Below are positions 15,562 through 25,273 of a DNA stretch of 64,000 nt, in pieces (position 1 is the stretch's first letter; every line of letters begins with the position of its first letter). This DNA comes from Nostoc sp. TCL240-02 (GTDB lineage Bacteria > Cyanobacteriota > Cyanobacteriia > Cyanobacteriales > Nostocaceae), in NCBI RefSeq assembly GCF_013343235.1, contig NZ_CP040094.1, positions 4,526,501 through 4,590,500 of the forward strand. Reading direction: 5' to 3'. A model generated the notes under the pieces. That model searched no databases and was not told the DNA's origin. It worked only from the letters and a program-made list of their open reading frames with translations. Both the position numbers and the translations under genes were made by a program.

Positions 15562-15924
15562 TTAATAGAGCGTAGTTTGCCACCGCAGGGCAGGCATCAC
15601 ACATAAAATAGTATCCATCTCGCCGTGCATCCACCACACCCGTAAGCCGCATTTATTAACCGAGGCGATGGCGTAACCGCCCGCCGCAGGCATCGCTGCT
15701 TGGCAGATTTACAAGCGTAGGCGCAGCCCGCACTTCAAGTGAGCTTCAGTGACCACCGGAGGCATCGCCTCATACACTGTGCAAAATATTGGGGTAGTAG
15801 GTATTTGATTATACTTTGTATACTAGAGCCATTATTTTTGAATTTCCTCCAGCCTCCAGCCAACTCTAGTATGCTTCTTTGGTAGAATCCGCCCTTAATT
15901 AAACGCAGTGAGTAGACGATCGCT
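15562..15924. other. Repeat-rich intergenic region
   Basis: Several copies of the GCGATGGCGTAACCGCC / GCAGGCATCGC repeat family lie at 15570-15600, 15664-15693 and 15740-15770. I see no supported gene. Confidence 0.5.
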
Positions 15925-16272
15925 CTACACAGTATCATCCATCCACCCACACTCGCAATCCCAATGCACCCGTGCTGTATAGTCGCGGTCAAAGGATGCG
16001 CCACACTCAGGGCATTTGCCAGTAAACATAGGATGCCAATCAATCAATTCTAATTGTTCTTCTGGTGTCCATCTCTGGCGGGGCTGCACAATCAACTCGC
16101 CATTGTAGTAGCTTGCGCCTTCTGGTTCCCACAGTTCTACTGGTTCGGCGTTGGGGTCTTCTCGAAAGTCCAAACAACTATCCCCCTGTGGCCCTGCTGG
16201 ATGTACGGCACAGACGAGGTGAGGATTGTGGGCGTAAAGGAGACAGCGATCGCAGTCGGGGATTTTTGGCAT
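15925..16272 (-). CDS. Cys-rich hypothetical protein with zinc ribbon
   Basis: A 115-residue protein with CDRCLLY near the start, a second Cys pair, and C-terminal CPECGASFDRDY and CECGW motifs that should bind zinc. The RQRWTPEEQLELIDWHP stretch is a common cyanobacterial sequence of unknown role. A HIP1-type GCGATCGC lies in the first codons. Confidence 0.6.
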   Translation of the reverse strand: MPKIPDCDRCLLYAHNPHLVCAVHPAGPQGDSCLDFREDPNAEPVELWEPEGASYYNGELIVQPRQRWTPEEQLELIDWHPMFTGKCPECGASFDRDYTARVHWDCECGWMDDTV

Positions 16273-16343
16273 AATACCAGTTTAATACCCTGCTTTACGA
16301 ATATATTTAACTAAATAAACCTTCAAGGAGGTCAACAAAATAA

Positions 16344-16766
16344 ATGAATAAGATGGGATTGGTAGTTGCAGCAGTTGTTATCATGTCACCTTTGACCTTA
16401 GCTGTAAACAATGTGCAAGCTGTGAACAAGCAAGTAAAAGTAACTAAAAGTAATCAACCAGAACAGTCTGTGCAAAAAACTTTTACAAGCCTCATAAATG
16501 CTGTTGAACAAAACAACTACACTCAGTTTATTTCTCTTGGAAATGCTGCTTTCAAAGAAGGTATTACAAAACAAACATTTACACAAGTTAGTGGACAGTT
16601 AGCTCCTCGCATCAAAAAAGGGTATTCGGCAGTTTTCTTGGCAAATCTGAAGCAGCAAGGGTATCAAGTTTATTTATGGAAACTGACATTTTTTGATGGC
16701 AGTGATGATGTCTTAGCTAGACTTAGCCTCAAAGATGGAAAAATAGGTGGATTTTGGCTGAATTAG
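16344..16766 (+). CDS. Small secreted protein (NTF2-like)
   Basis: A 140-residue protein with a signal peptide (MNKMGLVVAAVVIMSPLTLA). The mature domain is an alpha+beta fold similar to small NTF2-like DUF3887-type domains (SLINAVEQNNYTQF ... LKDGKIGGFWLN). A strong Shine-Dalgarno (AAGGAGG) precedes the start. The function is unknown. Confidence 0.6.
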   Translation: MNKMGLVVAAVVIMSPLTLAVNNVQAVNKQVKVTKSNQPEQSVQKTFTSLINAVEQNNYTQFISLGNAAFKEGITKQTFTQVSGQLAPRIKKGYSAVFLANLKQQGYQVYLWKLTFFDGSDDVLARLSLKDGKIGGFWLN

Positions 16767-16817
16767 GCGATCGCTGTTTGGTGCAATTTTGACTCGCTTG
16801 TATTTTATAGCTACTTT

Positions 16818-17300
16818 CTACCTTGAAGAGCGCATCTCTTGCTGGCGCATGGGCATAGCGTCAATTTGCTCAAAAATTGCTGTCGCCCTTACTGGTGTGG
16901 TGTCTTGGCGCTTAACACCACCATCTTTGCCTACTAAAATGACGCGAAAATTTTCTTTATCCACCCCAAAGCGATTTCGCAAATTAGCAGCAGAAGATTC
17001 ATCTATTAACTGTCCGTTAGCATAGCTTTTATCTGTTGCCAAAACCTGAACGAGAACTAAATTCCGGTCTGTAAAACCGTTTTGGTGCTGGTTAAATAAC
17101 TGCATCTGTTGCTGATAGCTATAGTTATCAACCGACGGTGCAAACACTAGTAACAGGCGGTTTTGCCATTTTTGGGAACTAAGGTTAAATGAAGACATTT
17201 TGATGGCTTGGGTTAAACTTGGGACAGTACCAGCAATGCTGACTGGTGACACGGCTGTACAGGCGGTGAGAGTAAGGGCAATTAATACTGACTTATTCAC
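16818..17300 (-). CDS. DUF4174-like exported thioredoxin-fold protein
   Basis: A 160-residue protein with a signal peptide (MNKSVLIALTLTACTAVSPVSIAG). The body, WQNRLLLVFAPS, NLVLVQVLA, NRFGVDKENFRVILVGKDGGVKR, is the DUF4174 pattern, a thioredoxin-like fold without a CxxC motif. The role is unknown. It is convergent with 16344-16766. Confidence 0.7.
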   Translation of the reverse strand: MNKSVLIALTLTACTAVSPVSIAGTVPSLTQAIKMSSFNLSSQKWQNRLLLVFAPSVDNYSYQQQMQLFNQHQNGFTDRNLVLVQVLATDKSYANGQLIDESSAANLRNRFGVDKENFRVILVGKDGGVKRQDTTPVRATAIFEQIDAMPMRQQEMRSSR

Positions 17301-17741
17301 GCTCTTGGTTGTTGTCTTATTCCATCATCTCAAGCTATCATCAGCTTTCCTACTATTTCTCTATCTGGTGGTTTGTTTTGGGTATTAGGTATAGGAACTT
17401 AAGCTAGATTACGAAGCGATACGCGATCGCAAAGCAACTACTAAAGTGCGATCGCACTCCCAATTTTCCTCTCTTCGAGACGCTACGCGAACGCTTGAAT
17501 TCTAGAGGGGCGTAGCTTGCCACCGTAGGCATCGCTCCTCTTAGCTTTTCCTCTGGTGCGGACACTACGTGAACGCTTATATTTTCTAAAGGCGATTTTT
17601 TCTCAAGTTAAGCCTTAACAGTATTTAACCGTATTTTTGATGGAATGATTGTATATTTTTTAATTTATGGCTGTGCCATAAAATCACACCTTTCGTTGAA
17701 TAGAAACTCAAGTTTAGTTAAGTAAACACTAGAAACTCTCA
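17301..17741. other. Repeat-rich intergenic region
   Basis: HIP1-type GCGATCGC sites and copies of the GAGACGCTACGCGAACGC repeat (about 17470-17490) and its GCGTAGCTTGCCACC relative (17512-17540). It should hold the promoter of the oxidoreductase at its right end. No gene is seen. Confidence 0.5.
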
Positions 17742-17789
17742 GTGTGTTTACAAAAGATAAGCAACGATTCGTACTACCAAGTAAAAATT

Positions 17790-19253
17790 ATGGGACAAAA
17801 CACTTCACGTCGCTCAGTTTTACAAGGTTTGATTACCAGTGCAATTGTTATCGGGTTTGATTTAACTACTCGTTCCTGGGTAACGTCTGCCAGTGCCACA
17901 TCTGTTTTTGAAAGTTTACCTTCCTTAGATGGAGTACTTTACACTGATAATGCGACACTTGCTGATGCCAGTATTGACTTTGGTAATATCGTCCATCGTC
18001 AACCGATAGCAGTACTTAAACCAGGCTCAATTGAAGATATTGTTCAAGTTATTCAATTCGCTCGCACTCACAAGCTCAAGGTTGCCCCACGCGGTCAGGG
18101 TCACTCTGTCTACGGTCAGTCACAAGTAGAAGCAGGCATTGTCATTGATTTAAGTACGCTCAACAAGATTCATTTCATTGGTACAGACCGAGCGATTGTT
18201 GATGCTGGAGTGGTATGGAGTCAGTTATTGCAACAAACGCTTGCTATGGGATTAACACCGCCTGTTCTTACCGATTACATCGAACTTTCTGTAGGCGGTA
18301 CTTTGTCAGTAGGGGGTATTGGCGGTGCAACTCATCGCTATGGTGTGCAAGTTGACAATGTTTTAGAACTCAAGGTAGTTACTGGCATTGGTCATCTCGA
18401 AACTTGTTCGCTGTCGTACAATCGCAATTTATGGTTTGCAGTATTAGCAGGGCTAGGTCAATGTGGAATTATTGTACAGGCAACTGTTAAGCTAATTCCC
18501 GCCACTACCAATGCCCGTGTGTTTCAGTTGTATTATGACGATTTAGCTACCTTTACTCGTGACCAACGCCAAATCATAAATGATGAGCGCTTTAACTATG
18601 TAGAAGGTCAGTTAGTTTCTAATAATGCTGGTGGATGGCGTTATCTGCTAGAAGCGGCTAGCTTTTACAGTCCTCCAAGCATACCTAATAATAACCGATT
18701 GCTTCGGGAATTAAACTATACTCCCGGTACACAACAAATAGAAGATAAAACTTATTTTGATTTCCTCAACCGTTTAGCTCCTACAGTTGCCTTTCTCAAA
18801 TCTATTGGTGTTTGGTCTTACCCTCATCCTTGGTTAAACCTATTTGTGCCAGGTAGTGCAGTTAACAGTTTTGTTGGTGAAGTCGCTGCCAACTTAACGC
18901 TAGCTGACACAGGCCAGGGCCCAATTCTGCTGTATCCAGTTAAAACTAAACGTTTCGGGCTACCCAATTTCCGGGTTCCGAACTGTTCGGTTGTGTTTTT
19001 GTTTGCCCTATTGCGAACAGCAGTACCACCAGATGATTCTGTAATTACAAAAATGCTCAATGATAATCGTAGACTCTTTGAGCAAAATCGTGATTTGGGT
19101 GGTTATCAATATCCTGTAAACGCCCTGTCCTTCTCCAAAAAGGATTGGCAGCAGCATTTTCATCCGGTTTGGGGAAATCTGGTAAGTGCAAAACGACGTT
19201 ACGATCCAGATAATTTACTAACGCCAAGTCAGGGCATATTTTCAAACTGTTAG
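17790..19253 (+). CDS. Tat-exported FAD-linked oxidase, cytokinin dehydrogenase-like
   Basis: About 487 residues from the ATG at 17790; a longer frame from 17742 is less likely. The N-terminus has a Tat signal (SRRSVLQGLITSAIVIGF). The FAD-binding PCMH domain has PRGQGHSVYGQSQ, where the His after GQG is the usual covalent flavin site, and VDAGVVWSQLL. The C-terminal substrate domain ends WGNLVSAKRRYDPDNLLTPSQGIF, as in cytokinin dehydrogenases and related oxidases. Substrate assignment to cytokinins is inferred. Confidence 0.75.
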   Translation: MGQNTSRRSVLQGLITSAIVIGFDLTTRSWVTSASATSVFESLPSLDGVLYTDNATLADASIDFGNIVHRQPIAVLKPGSIEDIVQVIQFARTHKLKVAPRGQGHSVYGQSQVEAGIVIDLSTLNKIHFIGTDRAIVDAGVVWSQLLQQTLAMGLTPPVLTDYIELSVGGTLSVGGIGGATHRYGVQVDNVLELKVVTGIGHLETCSLSYNRNLWFAVLAGLGQCGIIVQATVKLIPATTNARVFQLYYDDLATFTRDQRQIINDERFNYVEGQLVSNNAGGWRYLLEAASFYSPPSIPNNNRLLRELNYTPGTQQIEDKTYFDFLNRLAPTVAFLKSIGVWSYPHPWLNLFVPGSAVNSFVGEVAANLTLADTGQGPILLYPVKTKRFGLPNFRVPNCSVVFLFALLRTAVPPDDSVITKMLNDNRRLFEQNRDLGGYQYPVNALSFSKKDWQQHFHPVWGNLVSAKRRYDPDNLLTPSQGIFSNC

Positions 19254-19645
19254 CTTAAACTTTTCCTCTCTATAAGACGCTACTCGCGTTTGCTTGAATG
19301 CTTTAGCTGAAGTACTTGCTATTAGTGAGGAACAGAGGAAAGTAGGGGAGCGATCGCTATAGAGGTTGGCACACATACGTAATTTATGCTTGTTAAATTT
19401 CAAGAGAACTGGGGCGAAGCGATCGCATCGCAGTTTCCCAACTTTTCCTCGCTTGATTTTCAGAAGGGCAACACCGATAGCGTAGCGTAAAGCCTTGTAA
19501 AGCCTTCTCTACGAGAGGCTGCGCCAACGCTTAGAGCGACGCAGGAGCGTCATAGCCCGCCGTTAGGCATCGCTCCAGTCAAATCAAAAACCACCCACAT
19601 CATGCCACATCATGTAGGTGGAAAACAAAAGAGATTGTATATCTT
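19254..19645. other. Repeat-rich intergenic region
   Basis: HIP1 sites and several dispersed-repeat copies (19262-19290, 19475-19575). Only the terminator of the S1/P1 nuclease gene is recognisable. Confidence 0.5.
19586..19621 (-). terminator. Terminator of the S1/P1 nuclease gene
   Basis: On the minus strand, CCACCTACATGATG pairs (two mismatches) with CATGATGTGGGTGG, followed by TTTTTG. It lies 25 bp past the nuclease stop. Confidence 0.6.
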
Positions 19646-20608
19646 TTATCGCTCTCCGAACAGCTTATTAAACAAATCAGCTAGACGGTAGCCTACCAAA
19701 CTCATTCGACGTTCGGCAATTGGTTTAGCAGTAGCAGCATAATTTGGTGGTAATAGCTTTCCATCATTGTTGTCAGTGCTGCCAGAAAGTCTTCCATTCA
19801 AATATGCTTTTTGTTTGGCTATTGTAAAACTCTCTAGTTTCGCCCAATTATTAAATTGAGTTTCTCTCAATTCCGGCAATTGACTGCGTTGATAGGAGGC
19901 TCTTATCCTGGTTGCGGTGTTACGAATTGTTTGAAAGTTTTCGCTTCCAAGAATCAGGTCATCCCAGAATTTATGCAAACTAATGGTTTGACTATTTGGT
20001 TTAACTCTAATATAAAAACGTGTACCACCTCTATCACCTTCTGGTTCTTTATACTGGTTAGTTATTAATTTGGTAGTATGCAATGGCTGATGCACATCTC
20101 CTACTAAATGGAATAACCAGCATATTGCAACTGCTTTTTCGCTGTTACTGGCATTACTTTTAACAATATCAAGATTTTTTTGAAAAGCATAGAGAATATT
20201 TTCTTCACCTGGTATTTCACGAGGGATTGAGTTTGAAGAATTACCTGGTTGATAAGGAAAATTTATGTAATGCCAAGTTGGGTAATTAAATACTTGGCTG
20301 TTCCGAGCTTCATCTGGCCATTTTGCAGCCCACATAAACAAGTACAAGTTTTTATTTTCAGGAGAAACATTAGACTGATTAAGAGAGTTCCACTGCTGCT
20401 CAAATTTAGAGTATTCAGGGTGTTCTCTTAAAATTGTGGCAATTTTCTCAATGACTTGTTGATGATTCTGCTTGAGTTCAGTGTAGGCGATCGCTCCTGA
20501 TACCATGTGACCAGATTTATTCCAAGCAAAAGCTGGGTACTGCCAAATGAGGCTTGTTGATAATGCTACCAATAAAGAAAATTTAGCAAAAGAATGTAAC
20601 TTCAGCAT
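19646..20608 (-). CDS. S1/P1-family secreted nuclease
   Basis: Translated from the ATG at 20608; a longer frame starts at 20665. The signal peptide is MLKLHSFAKFSLLVALSTSL...AFA. The mature protein begins at the Trp of WNKSGH, as in P1/S1 nucleases, where that residue binds zinc. Further zinc ligands lie in WAAKWPDEAR and HLVGDVHQPLH, then HKFWDD. It is a trinuclear-zinc enzyme that cuts single-stranded nucleic acid outside the cytoplasm. With NucA it is the second exported nuclease within 6 kb. Confidence 0.88.
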   Translation of the reverse strand: MLKLHSFAKFSLLVALSTSLIWQYPAFAWNKSGHMVSGAIAYTELKQNHQQVIEKIATILREHPEYSKFEQQWNSLNQSNVSPENKNLYLFMWAAKWPDEARNSQVFNYPTWHYINFPYQPGNSSNSIPREIPGEENILYAFQKNLDIVKSNASNSEKAVAICWLFHLVGDVHQPLHTTKLITNQYKEPEGDRGGTRFYIRVKPNSQTISLHKFWDDLILGSENFQTIRNTATRIRASYQRSQLPELRETQFNNWAKLESFTIAKQKAYLNGRLSGSTDNNDGKLLPPNYAATAKPIAERRMSLVGYRLADLFNKLFGER

Positions 20609-20789
20609 GGAGTTTTTTGTGAAAAAATACATTCTTTTAATTGAAAGTTTCTTACTCACGCTCATCTCGCTAATAATTGACTATCAACACAAATTTTAAC
20701 TTTGTATTCGCACGAATAACCTGAGTCATTACCAATTCTTAAATATTGGCTTTTATGCTGAACCTTGTTGATAAGCAAATGTGAGACTA

Positions 20790-20930
20790 ATGAGTGTCAG
20801 AAAAATTTTTCTTGTTGCTCTTGGACTGCTTGTAGTAATAGTAATTGGTATTGTGACTTGTATGAAGAGAGTTATTTACCGTTACCATTGGCAGGTCTGC
20901 TCATTGCCTTATGCTCATTGCCTTAATTGA
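20790..20930 (+). CDS. Tiny membrane peptide, uncertain
   Basis: A 46-codon frame that begins MSVRKIFLVALGLLVVIVIG, one strong membrane helix, then a basic tail. It overlaps the end of the convergent WD40 gene. It may be a real small membrane protein or the truncated start of a lost gene. Confidence 0.3.
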   Translation: MSVRKIFLVALGLLVVIVIGIVTCMKRVIYRYHWQVCSLPYAHCLN

Positions 20931-22065
20931 ATTGCCAGATATGGATAATGCTGTCCTCATTGCTACTGGCAAGAAGCTTTCCATCTGGGCTAATAGCAAC
21001 CCTTAAAACGGAACTAGAACCATCTTCAAAGGTGCCCAGCAATTTGAGCGTGTCTAGGCTCCACAGTTTAATAGTGCCATCATAATTGCCGCAGATTAGA
21101 ATTTTTCCATCGGGGCTAATCACAAGAGATTCAACTGAACTAAAATTATCAGCAAACTCATGCAGCAGTTTTCCAGTTTGAAGATTCCATAACTTCAGAG
21201 TACTAATTGCACGATTTCGAGAAACTAGCTGACCAAAACTACCAGTAACAAGCTTTTTGCTATCTGGAGTAATGGCAATAGCATCAACTCCGGTTTTGTG
21301 TCCTTTGAGAATATGGCGTGTTTTTTTTGTTTGTAAATCAATCAGCCTAATTGTATTATCATCGCCACCCCCACTACTCACAAGGGTTTGCATATCAGGG
21401 CTAAATGCAACTTTACTCACAAATCCTGAGTGTGCAGTCATGGTATCAAGCAGCTTAAGCGTGTGTAAATCCCAAAGCTTGATTGTGCCATCGTCACTGC
21501 CACTAGCAATCAATCTACCATCTGAACTAATCGCAACGGTTTCTACTGGTTGGGTATGCCCACTGTCGCTGTCAAGCATAAGGAAAGTGCGTAAATCCCA
21601 AACCTTCATTGTTGGGGTGCTTATCCCACCAGTTACAATTCGCTTGCCATCTGGACTAATAGCTATTGAAGTAATACCATCTGAGTGAGCGTCTAAACTA
21701 TGCAGCAATTTCCCAGTACGTAAATTCCAGAATTTAATTGTATCATCTCTACCTCCAGTAATTAGGGTTTCCCCATCTGAGCTAATCGCAACGGCTCGAA
21801 CACCAAAAGTCACTTTTTTATGCCCAGTCAGTGTGTGAACAAGTTGAATCTGTGGTTGGGACTGAGTAATTGTACTCTTCCTTATGGGAAAATTTGAAGT
21901 AGAAGAATGTACATCAATGACAGTGATGTTTACTGCAATTGCTAAGACTATAATGATTGGTCTGGATTTGAGAAAATGCAATAATTTCATGGTGCCCAGG
22001 AATGCAATTACATAACATGATTCCCATTTGATGGGGCGCAATCGCTTATAAATAGAGCAAATCAA
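20923..22065 (-). CDS. WD40-repeat protein with N-terminal signal/anchor
   Basis: A seven-bladed WD40 beta-propeller of about 300 residues, with repeats ending in IKFWNL, MKVWDL, IKLWDL, IRLIDL, LKLWNL, IKLWSL and IHIWQ. It is preceded by a hydrophobic segment (PIIIVLAIAVNITVI). The likely start is the Met at residue 26 (MKLLHFLKSR); the frame opens at 22065. It is a periplasmic or membrane-anchored protein-interaction scaffold; the partner is unknown. Confidence 0.8.
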   Translation of the reverse strand: MICSIYKRLRPIKWESCYVIAFLGTMKLLHFLKSRPIIIVLAIAVNITVIDVHSSTSNFPIRKSTITQSQPQIQLVHTLTGHKKVTFGVRAVAISSDGETLITGGRDDTIKFWNLRTGKLLHSLDAHSDGITSIAISPDGKRIVTGGISTPTMKVWDLRTFLMLDSDSGHTQPVETVAISSDGRLIASGSDDGTIKLWDLHTLKLLDTMTAHSGFVSKVAFSPDMQTLVSSGGGDDNTIRLIDLQTKKTRHILKGHKTGVDAIAITPDSKKLVTGSFGQLVSRNRAISTLKLWNLQTGKLLHEFADNFSSVESLVISPDGKILICGNYDGTIKLWSLDTLKLLGTFEDGSSSVLRVAISPDGKLLASSNEDSIIHIWQFN

Positions 22066-22150
22066 ATATTAGTTAATCAATTGGTTCTTCCACTCTCATA
22101 ACTTTACAAACATTCTTTTACGGGGGGAGCATCTCACTTTTTAAAGTGGC

Positions 22151-22909
22151 TCAAACTGACAATAATCCATTGAGGTAAGCACAGCGATGGGCTAGGACTT
22201 GAGGCACATTTTCTCGTTTCCATTGTGCCCCGGAAATTTTTGTTCGACGGTCAACCTGTTTAACGGCAGATTCAACTGAACCTGAACCAATTGAACAAAT
22301 TTCTTCAGCTTGATAATATTCGTAGTTGATAATGCGATTGCGATGCTTATCAAGATAACGGCAAAAGTTTTGTACTTGTTTGCCTTTACAATCTGTAAAT
22401 AAGGCAATAGTAGCCTCAACTTGGCCTTTCCATAGTAGATTTTGTGCTTGTTTCAAGCGTTTTTGTGAACCCCCAACTTTGTGGAGGTTTTCTATTAAAT
22501 GGAACCAATCAAGTATTTCTCGACGTTGTGCATCAGGTGCTAATTGGTCAATTATATTCCAAATGCCGTCATGTCCATCACCAATACAAGTGAGTGGGCT
22601 AGCCAGTGGTTGGTCATTAACCCAATCAATCACAATCTGATTATTCTGAAATGAAGTTCCCAAGATTCCGAGATGATGTAAGCTAATTGCTTTATAGCCA
22701 AGCCATGCACATATTTGACCTTTAGGAGTTCGGACACGGATGTTTCCACCATCGACGCTTAATTCTTCAATTGTCTGTTCTGGTGTTGGCAACTCAAAAT
22801 TCTGGCGATGCACTAATCTCTGTTGACTGCTGTGAGAAACCTCTATGCCCGTAAAATACTTGATGTCTGATGCCGCATCTTCATAGCTGACATTCGCACT
22901 TACCCTCAA
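22151..22909 (-). CDS. ISKra4 transposase, frame 2 (main part)
   Basis: 252 residues from a TTG. It contains ELSVDGGNIRVR (first DDE Asp), CIGDGHDGIWN (second Asp), LDWFHLIENL and GSGSVESAVKQ...K (Glu), the ISKra4-type catalytic core. The frame extends upstream without an ATG, so it is most likely made as a fusion with frame 1 by -1 frameshifting at 23054-23060. Confidence 0.85.
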   Translation of the reverse strand: MRVSANVSYEDAASDIKYFTGIEVSHSSQQRLVHRQNFELPTPEQTIEELSVDGGNIRVRTPKGQICAWLGYKAISLHHLGILGTSFQNNQIVIDWVNDQPLASPLTCIGDGHDGIWNIIDQLAPDAQRREILDWFHLIENLHKVGGSQKRLKQAQNLLWKGQVEATIALFTDCKGKQVQNFCRYLDKHRNRIINYEYYQAEEICSIGSGSVESAVKQVDRRTKISGAQWKRENVPQVLAHRCAYLNGLLSV

Positions 22910-22986
22910 ACAACAAGTTTCTAGATATGGACTCAGTTGAGTACTTGGTGCGACTTCTAATTCAATGGCTTTTTTTGTCGTTATTG

Positions 22987-23217
22987 CTAACTCTCCAAGA
23001 ATGCTTTTGAGCCGTCGTTGGTATCCTGCGGTTGTCCCTGTAATCGTTTCGATAAAAAAACCCCTACTTCTGGCATAACATGCTTCTGCATTTGACTCCG
23101 CACTGCTTCTTCAATTGCTGCAAGATTTGTGAGCTTTTCTTTTGACGTATCTTCATACAATATTTTAGCAATCGCCTGAATATGTTTTTGAAGAGCTTGC
23201 TTTTGTTCTGGGGTCAT
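22987..23217 (-). CDS. ISKra4 transposase, frame 1 (N-terminal)
   Basis: 76 residues starting MTPEQKQALQKHIQ. A run of seven T (minus strand, 23054-23060) inside it is a classic slippage site. A -1 shift there joins it to ITGTTAGYQRRLKSILGELA and on into frame 2. Confidence 0.8.
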   Translation of the reverse strand: MTPEQKQALQKHIQAIAKILYEDTSKEKLTNLAAIEEAVRSQMQKHVMPEVGVFLSKRLQGQPQDTNDGSKAFLES

Positions 23218-23290
23218 CGGTAAGTAAATACACTCGTCTTACCTATCCTGACTGATTTTCGTCTTCTTTGCAAAAAACTGGGATGCTCCC

Positions 23291-23380
23291 AGAAAATGTG
23301 CCTCAAGTCCTAGCCCATCGCTGTGCTTACCTCAATGGATTATTGTCAGTTTGAGCCACTTTAAAAAGTGAGATGCTCCC
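23291..23380 (+). mobile_element. 90-bp right-end fragment of ISKra4
   Basis: Matches 52198-52287 of copy 2, including the transposase stop and the GATGCTCCC end, but in opposite orientation to the adjoining full copy. It is what remains of an earlier insertion that cut the WD40 gene. Confidence 0.85.
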
Positions 23381-25111
23381 CATCATATTTCAACTCTTAA
23401 AGGTCATAAAGCTCCAGTACGCACAGTTACCTTTAATCCTAAAGGAGATATATTAGCTAGTGGTAGTGAGGATAACACAATACATTTATGGGAAACTGCT
23501 ACGGGCAAATTGCATTACGCTCTTCCAGGACACACAGGCTGGATCTGGTCTGTTATTTTTAGTCCTGATGGTAAAACATTAGCTAGTAGTAGTGGTGATA
23601 GCACAGTTATATTGTGGGATGTCCTTAGTAGTAAACAAATTGGAGTTTTAAAAGGACACCTCGGCCCTGTTAGATCAATTGTGTTTAGTAGTGACTCTAA
23701 AGTTCTTGCTAGTGCTAGTGAAGATCAAAAAATACGATTATGGGATGTAAACACGAAAAAATGCTTATGTAATTTAAGTGGGCATAACGATTGGGTATTA
23801 AATGTTACTTTTAGCCCAAGTGATAAAATTTTAGCCAGTGGTAGTACTGATTGTACAGTTAAGTTATGGAATGTTGATACCGGAGAATGTAGTAAAACTC
23901 TACAACTAAATAAGAGTCCAGTTAGGTCAATAACTTTCAGTCCTGATGGTAAAACTCTGGCTTGTGGTAGCGAAGATCAACAAATTAAGTTATGGAATGT
24001 TGAAACTGGTGAAAGCATATCTTTAGAAGAAAATGCTGATCGGGCTTGGGTTAAATCAGTTTTATTCAGTCCTGATGGTAAAACTTTAATTGGTCAAAAT
24101 CCTATTTTGCAAGAAGCTGTAAATCAGGTTCAGTCAATTGCTTTTTGTAAAAATACTGTGCTAGCTAGTGCTAGCAGAGACCAAACATTACAATTATGGG
24201 ATGTTATCACTGGTGAATGTCTAAGTGTTTTACAAGGTCATACTGACCGAGTTCTAACTCTTGCTTATAGCCCTGATGCTGAGATACTAGCAAGTGGTGG
24301 TAATGATTGCAAAATTATACTGTGGGATATTGCAACGGGTAAAGCTCTGCATCATTTTCTAAACTTTAATAATCCAGTGCGATCAATTGCTTTCAGTCCT
24401 GACGGTAAGATTTTGGCTAGCGGTGAAGATCATATTCTTCACTTATGGACTGATTTAAAGAATGAGCCTAAGCGTTTGAATAGTTTAAAAGGTCATCACA
24501 AATGGTTGTGGTCTGTCACCTTTAGTCCAGATGGTAAGATTTTAGCTAGCGGTAGTGGTGATCGCACAATTCGACTATGGAATGTCAAGACTGGAGAATG
24601 TGAAAAAATTCTATCTGGTCATACTAGTCCAGTAAGATCAATCTCCTTCAGCCCAGATAGTAAAATTCTTGCTAGCGGTAGTGAAGATAAGACATTACGA
24701 TTATGGAATGTCAAATCAGGAAGATGCCTTAAAATTTTACGAGAGCATGTTAGTTGGGTACGAACAATCGCTTTTAGTCCAGATGGGAAATTTTTAGCTA
24801 GTGGTAGTGAAGATCAAACATTAAGATTGTGGCATACCTCAACTCGTAAATGTGAAAAAGTTTTTTCAAATCACACCAAAGGTATAAGGTCAATCGCTTT
24901 TAGTCCAGATGGGAAATTTTTAGTTAGTGGTAGTGATGACGAGACTATCAAGATTTATCATAGTGTAGAAACTAAAGAGGTAATTGAAAATAAAACTTTA
25001 AGAATCCCTCGTCCTTATGAAGGTATGAACATTACAAATGTAATCGGCTTAACAAAAATTCAGAGAGCTACATTAAAAGCTGTAGGAGCCAAAGAAGATT
25101 CTATACTTTGA
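23381..25111 (+). pseudogene. C-terminal WD40 part of a STAND-type protein, truncated by ISKra4
   Basis: The open frame begins directly at the IS junction (HISTLKGHKAPVRTVTFNPK); the first ATG is at 23510. About 13 WD40 blades of the FSPDGKxLASGSxDxTIRLW type follow. It ends RPYEGMNITNVIGLTKIQRATLKAVGA, the usual tail of cyanobacterial NB-ARC/NACHT-WD40 signalling proteins. The NTPase half is gone, so the product is probably non-functional unless translated from 23510. Confidence 0.8.
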
Positions 25112-25273
25112 ACTGAATCTCCTCCCTGTGTGCATTCGTAATAAAAATACTTGTAAAATTTACCCTACAATCCATTTAGACTCCGATATTTTCAAATTAT
25201 TCATAATAACCTCCACAAAGCGTTAGAAGCTTGCAATATAACTGGCGCAAAAACGTACAATCGTGCTGCTAAG

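Larger units (their letters stand above)
22125..23290 (-). mobile_element. ISKra4-family insertion sequence, copy 1
   Basis: 1166 bp with ends GGGAGCATCcc / GATGCTCCC. It appears identical to 51122-52287 in opposite orientation. It carries the two transposase frames below. Its left end (23290) abuts a 90-bp right-end fragment of another copy at 23291-23380. Confidence 0.85.

Noticed and set aside
21257..21688. 143-codon plus-strand frame opposite the WD40 gene
   Set aside because: Its repeats mirror the WD40 blades of the real gene on the other strand.
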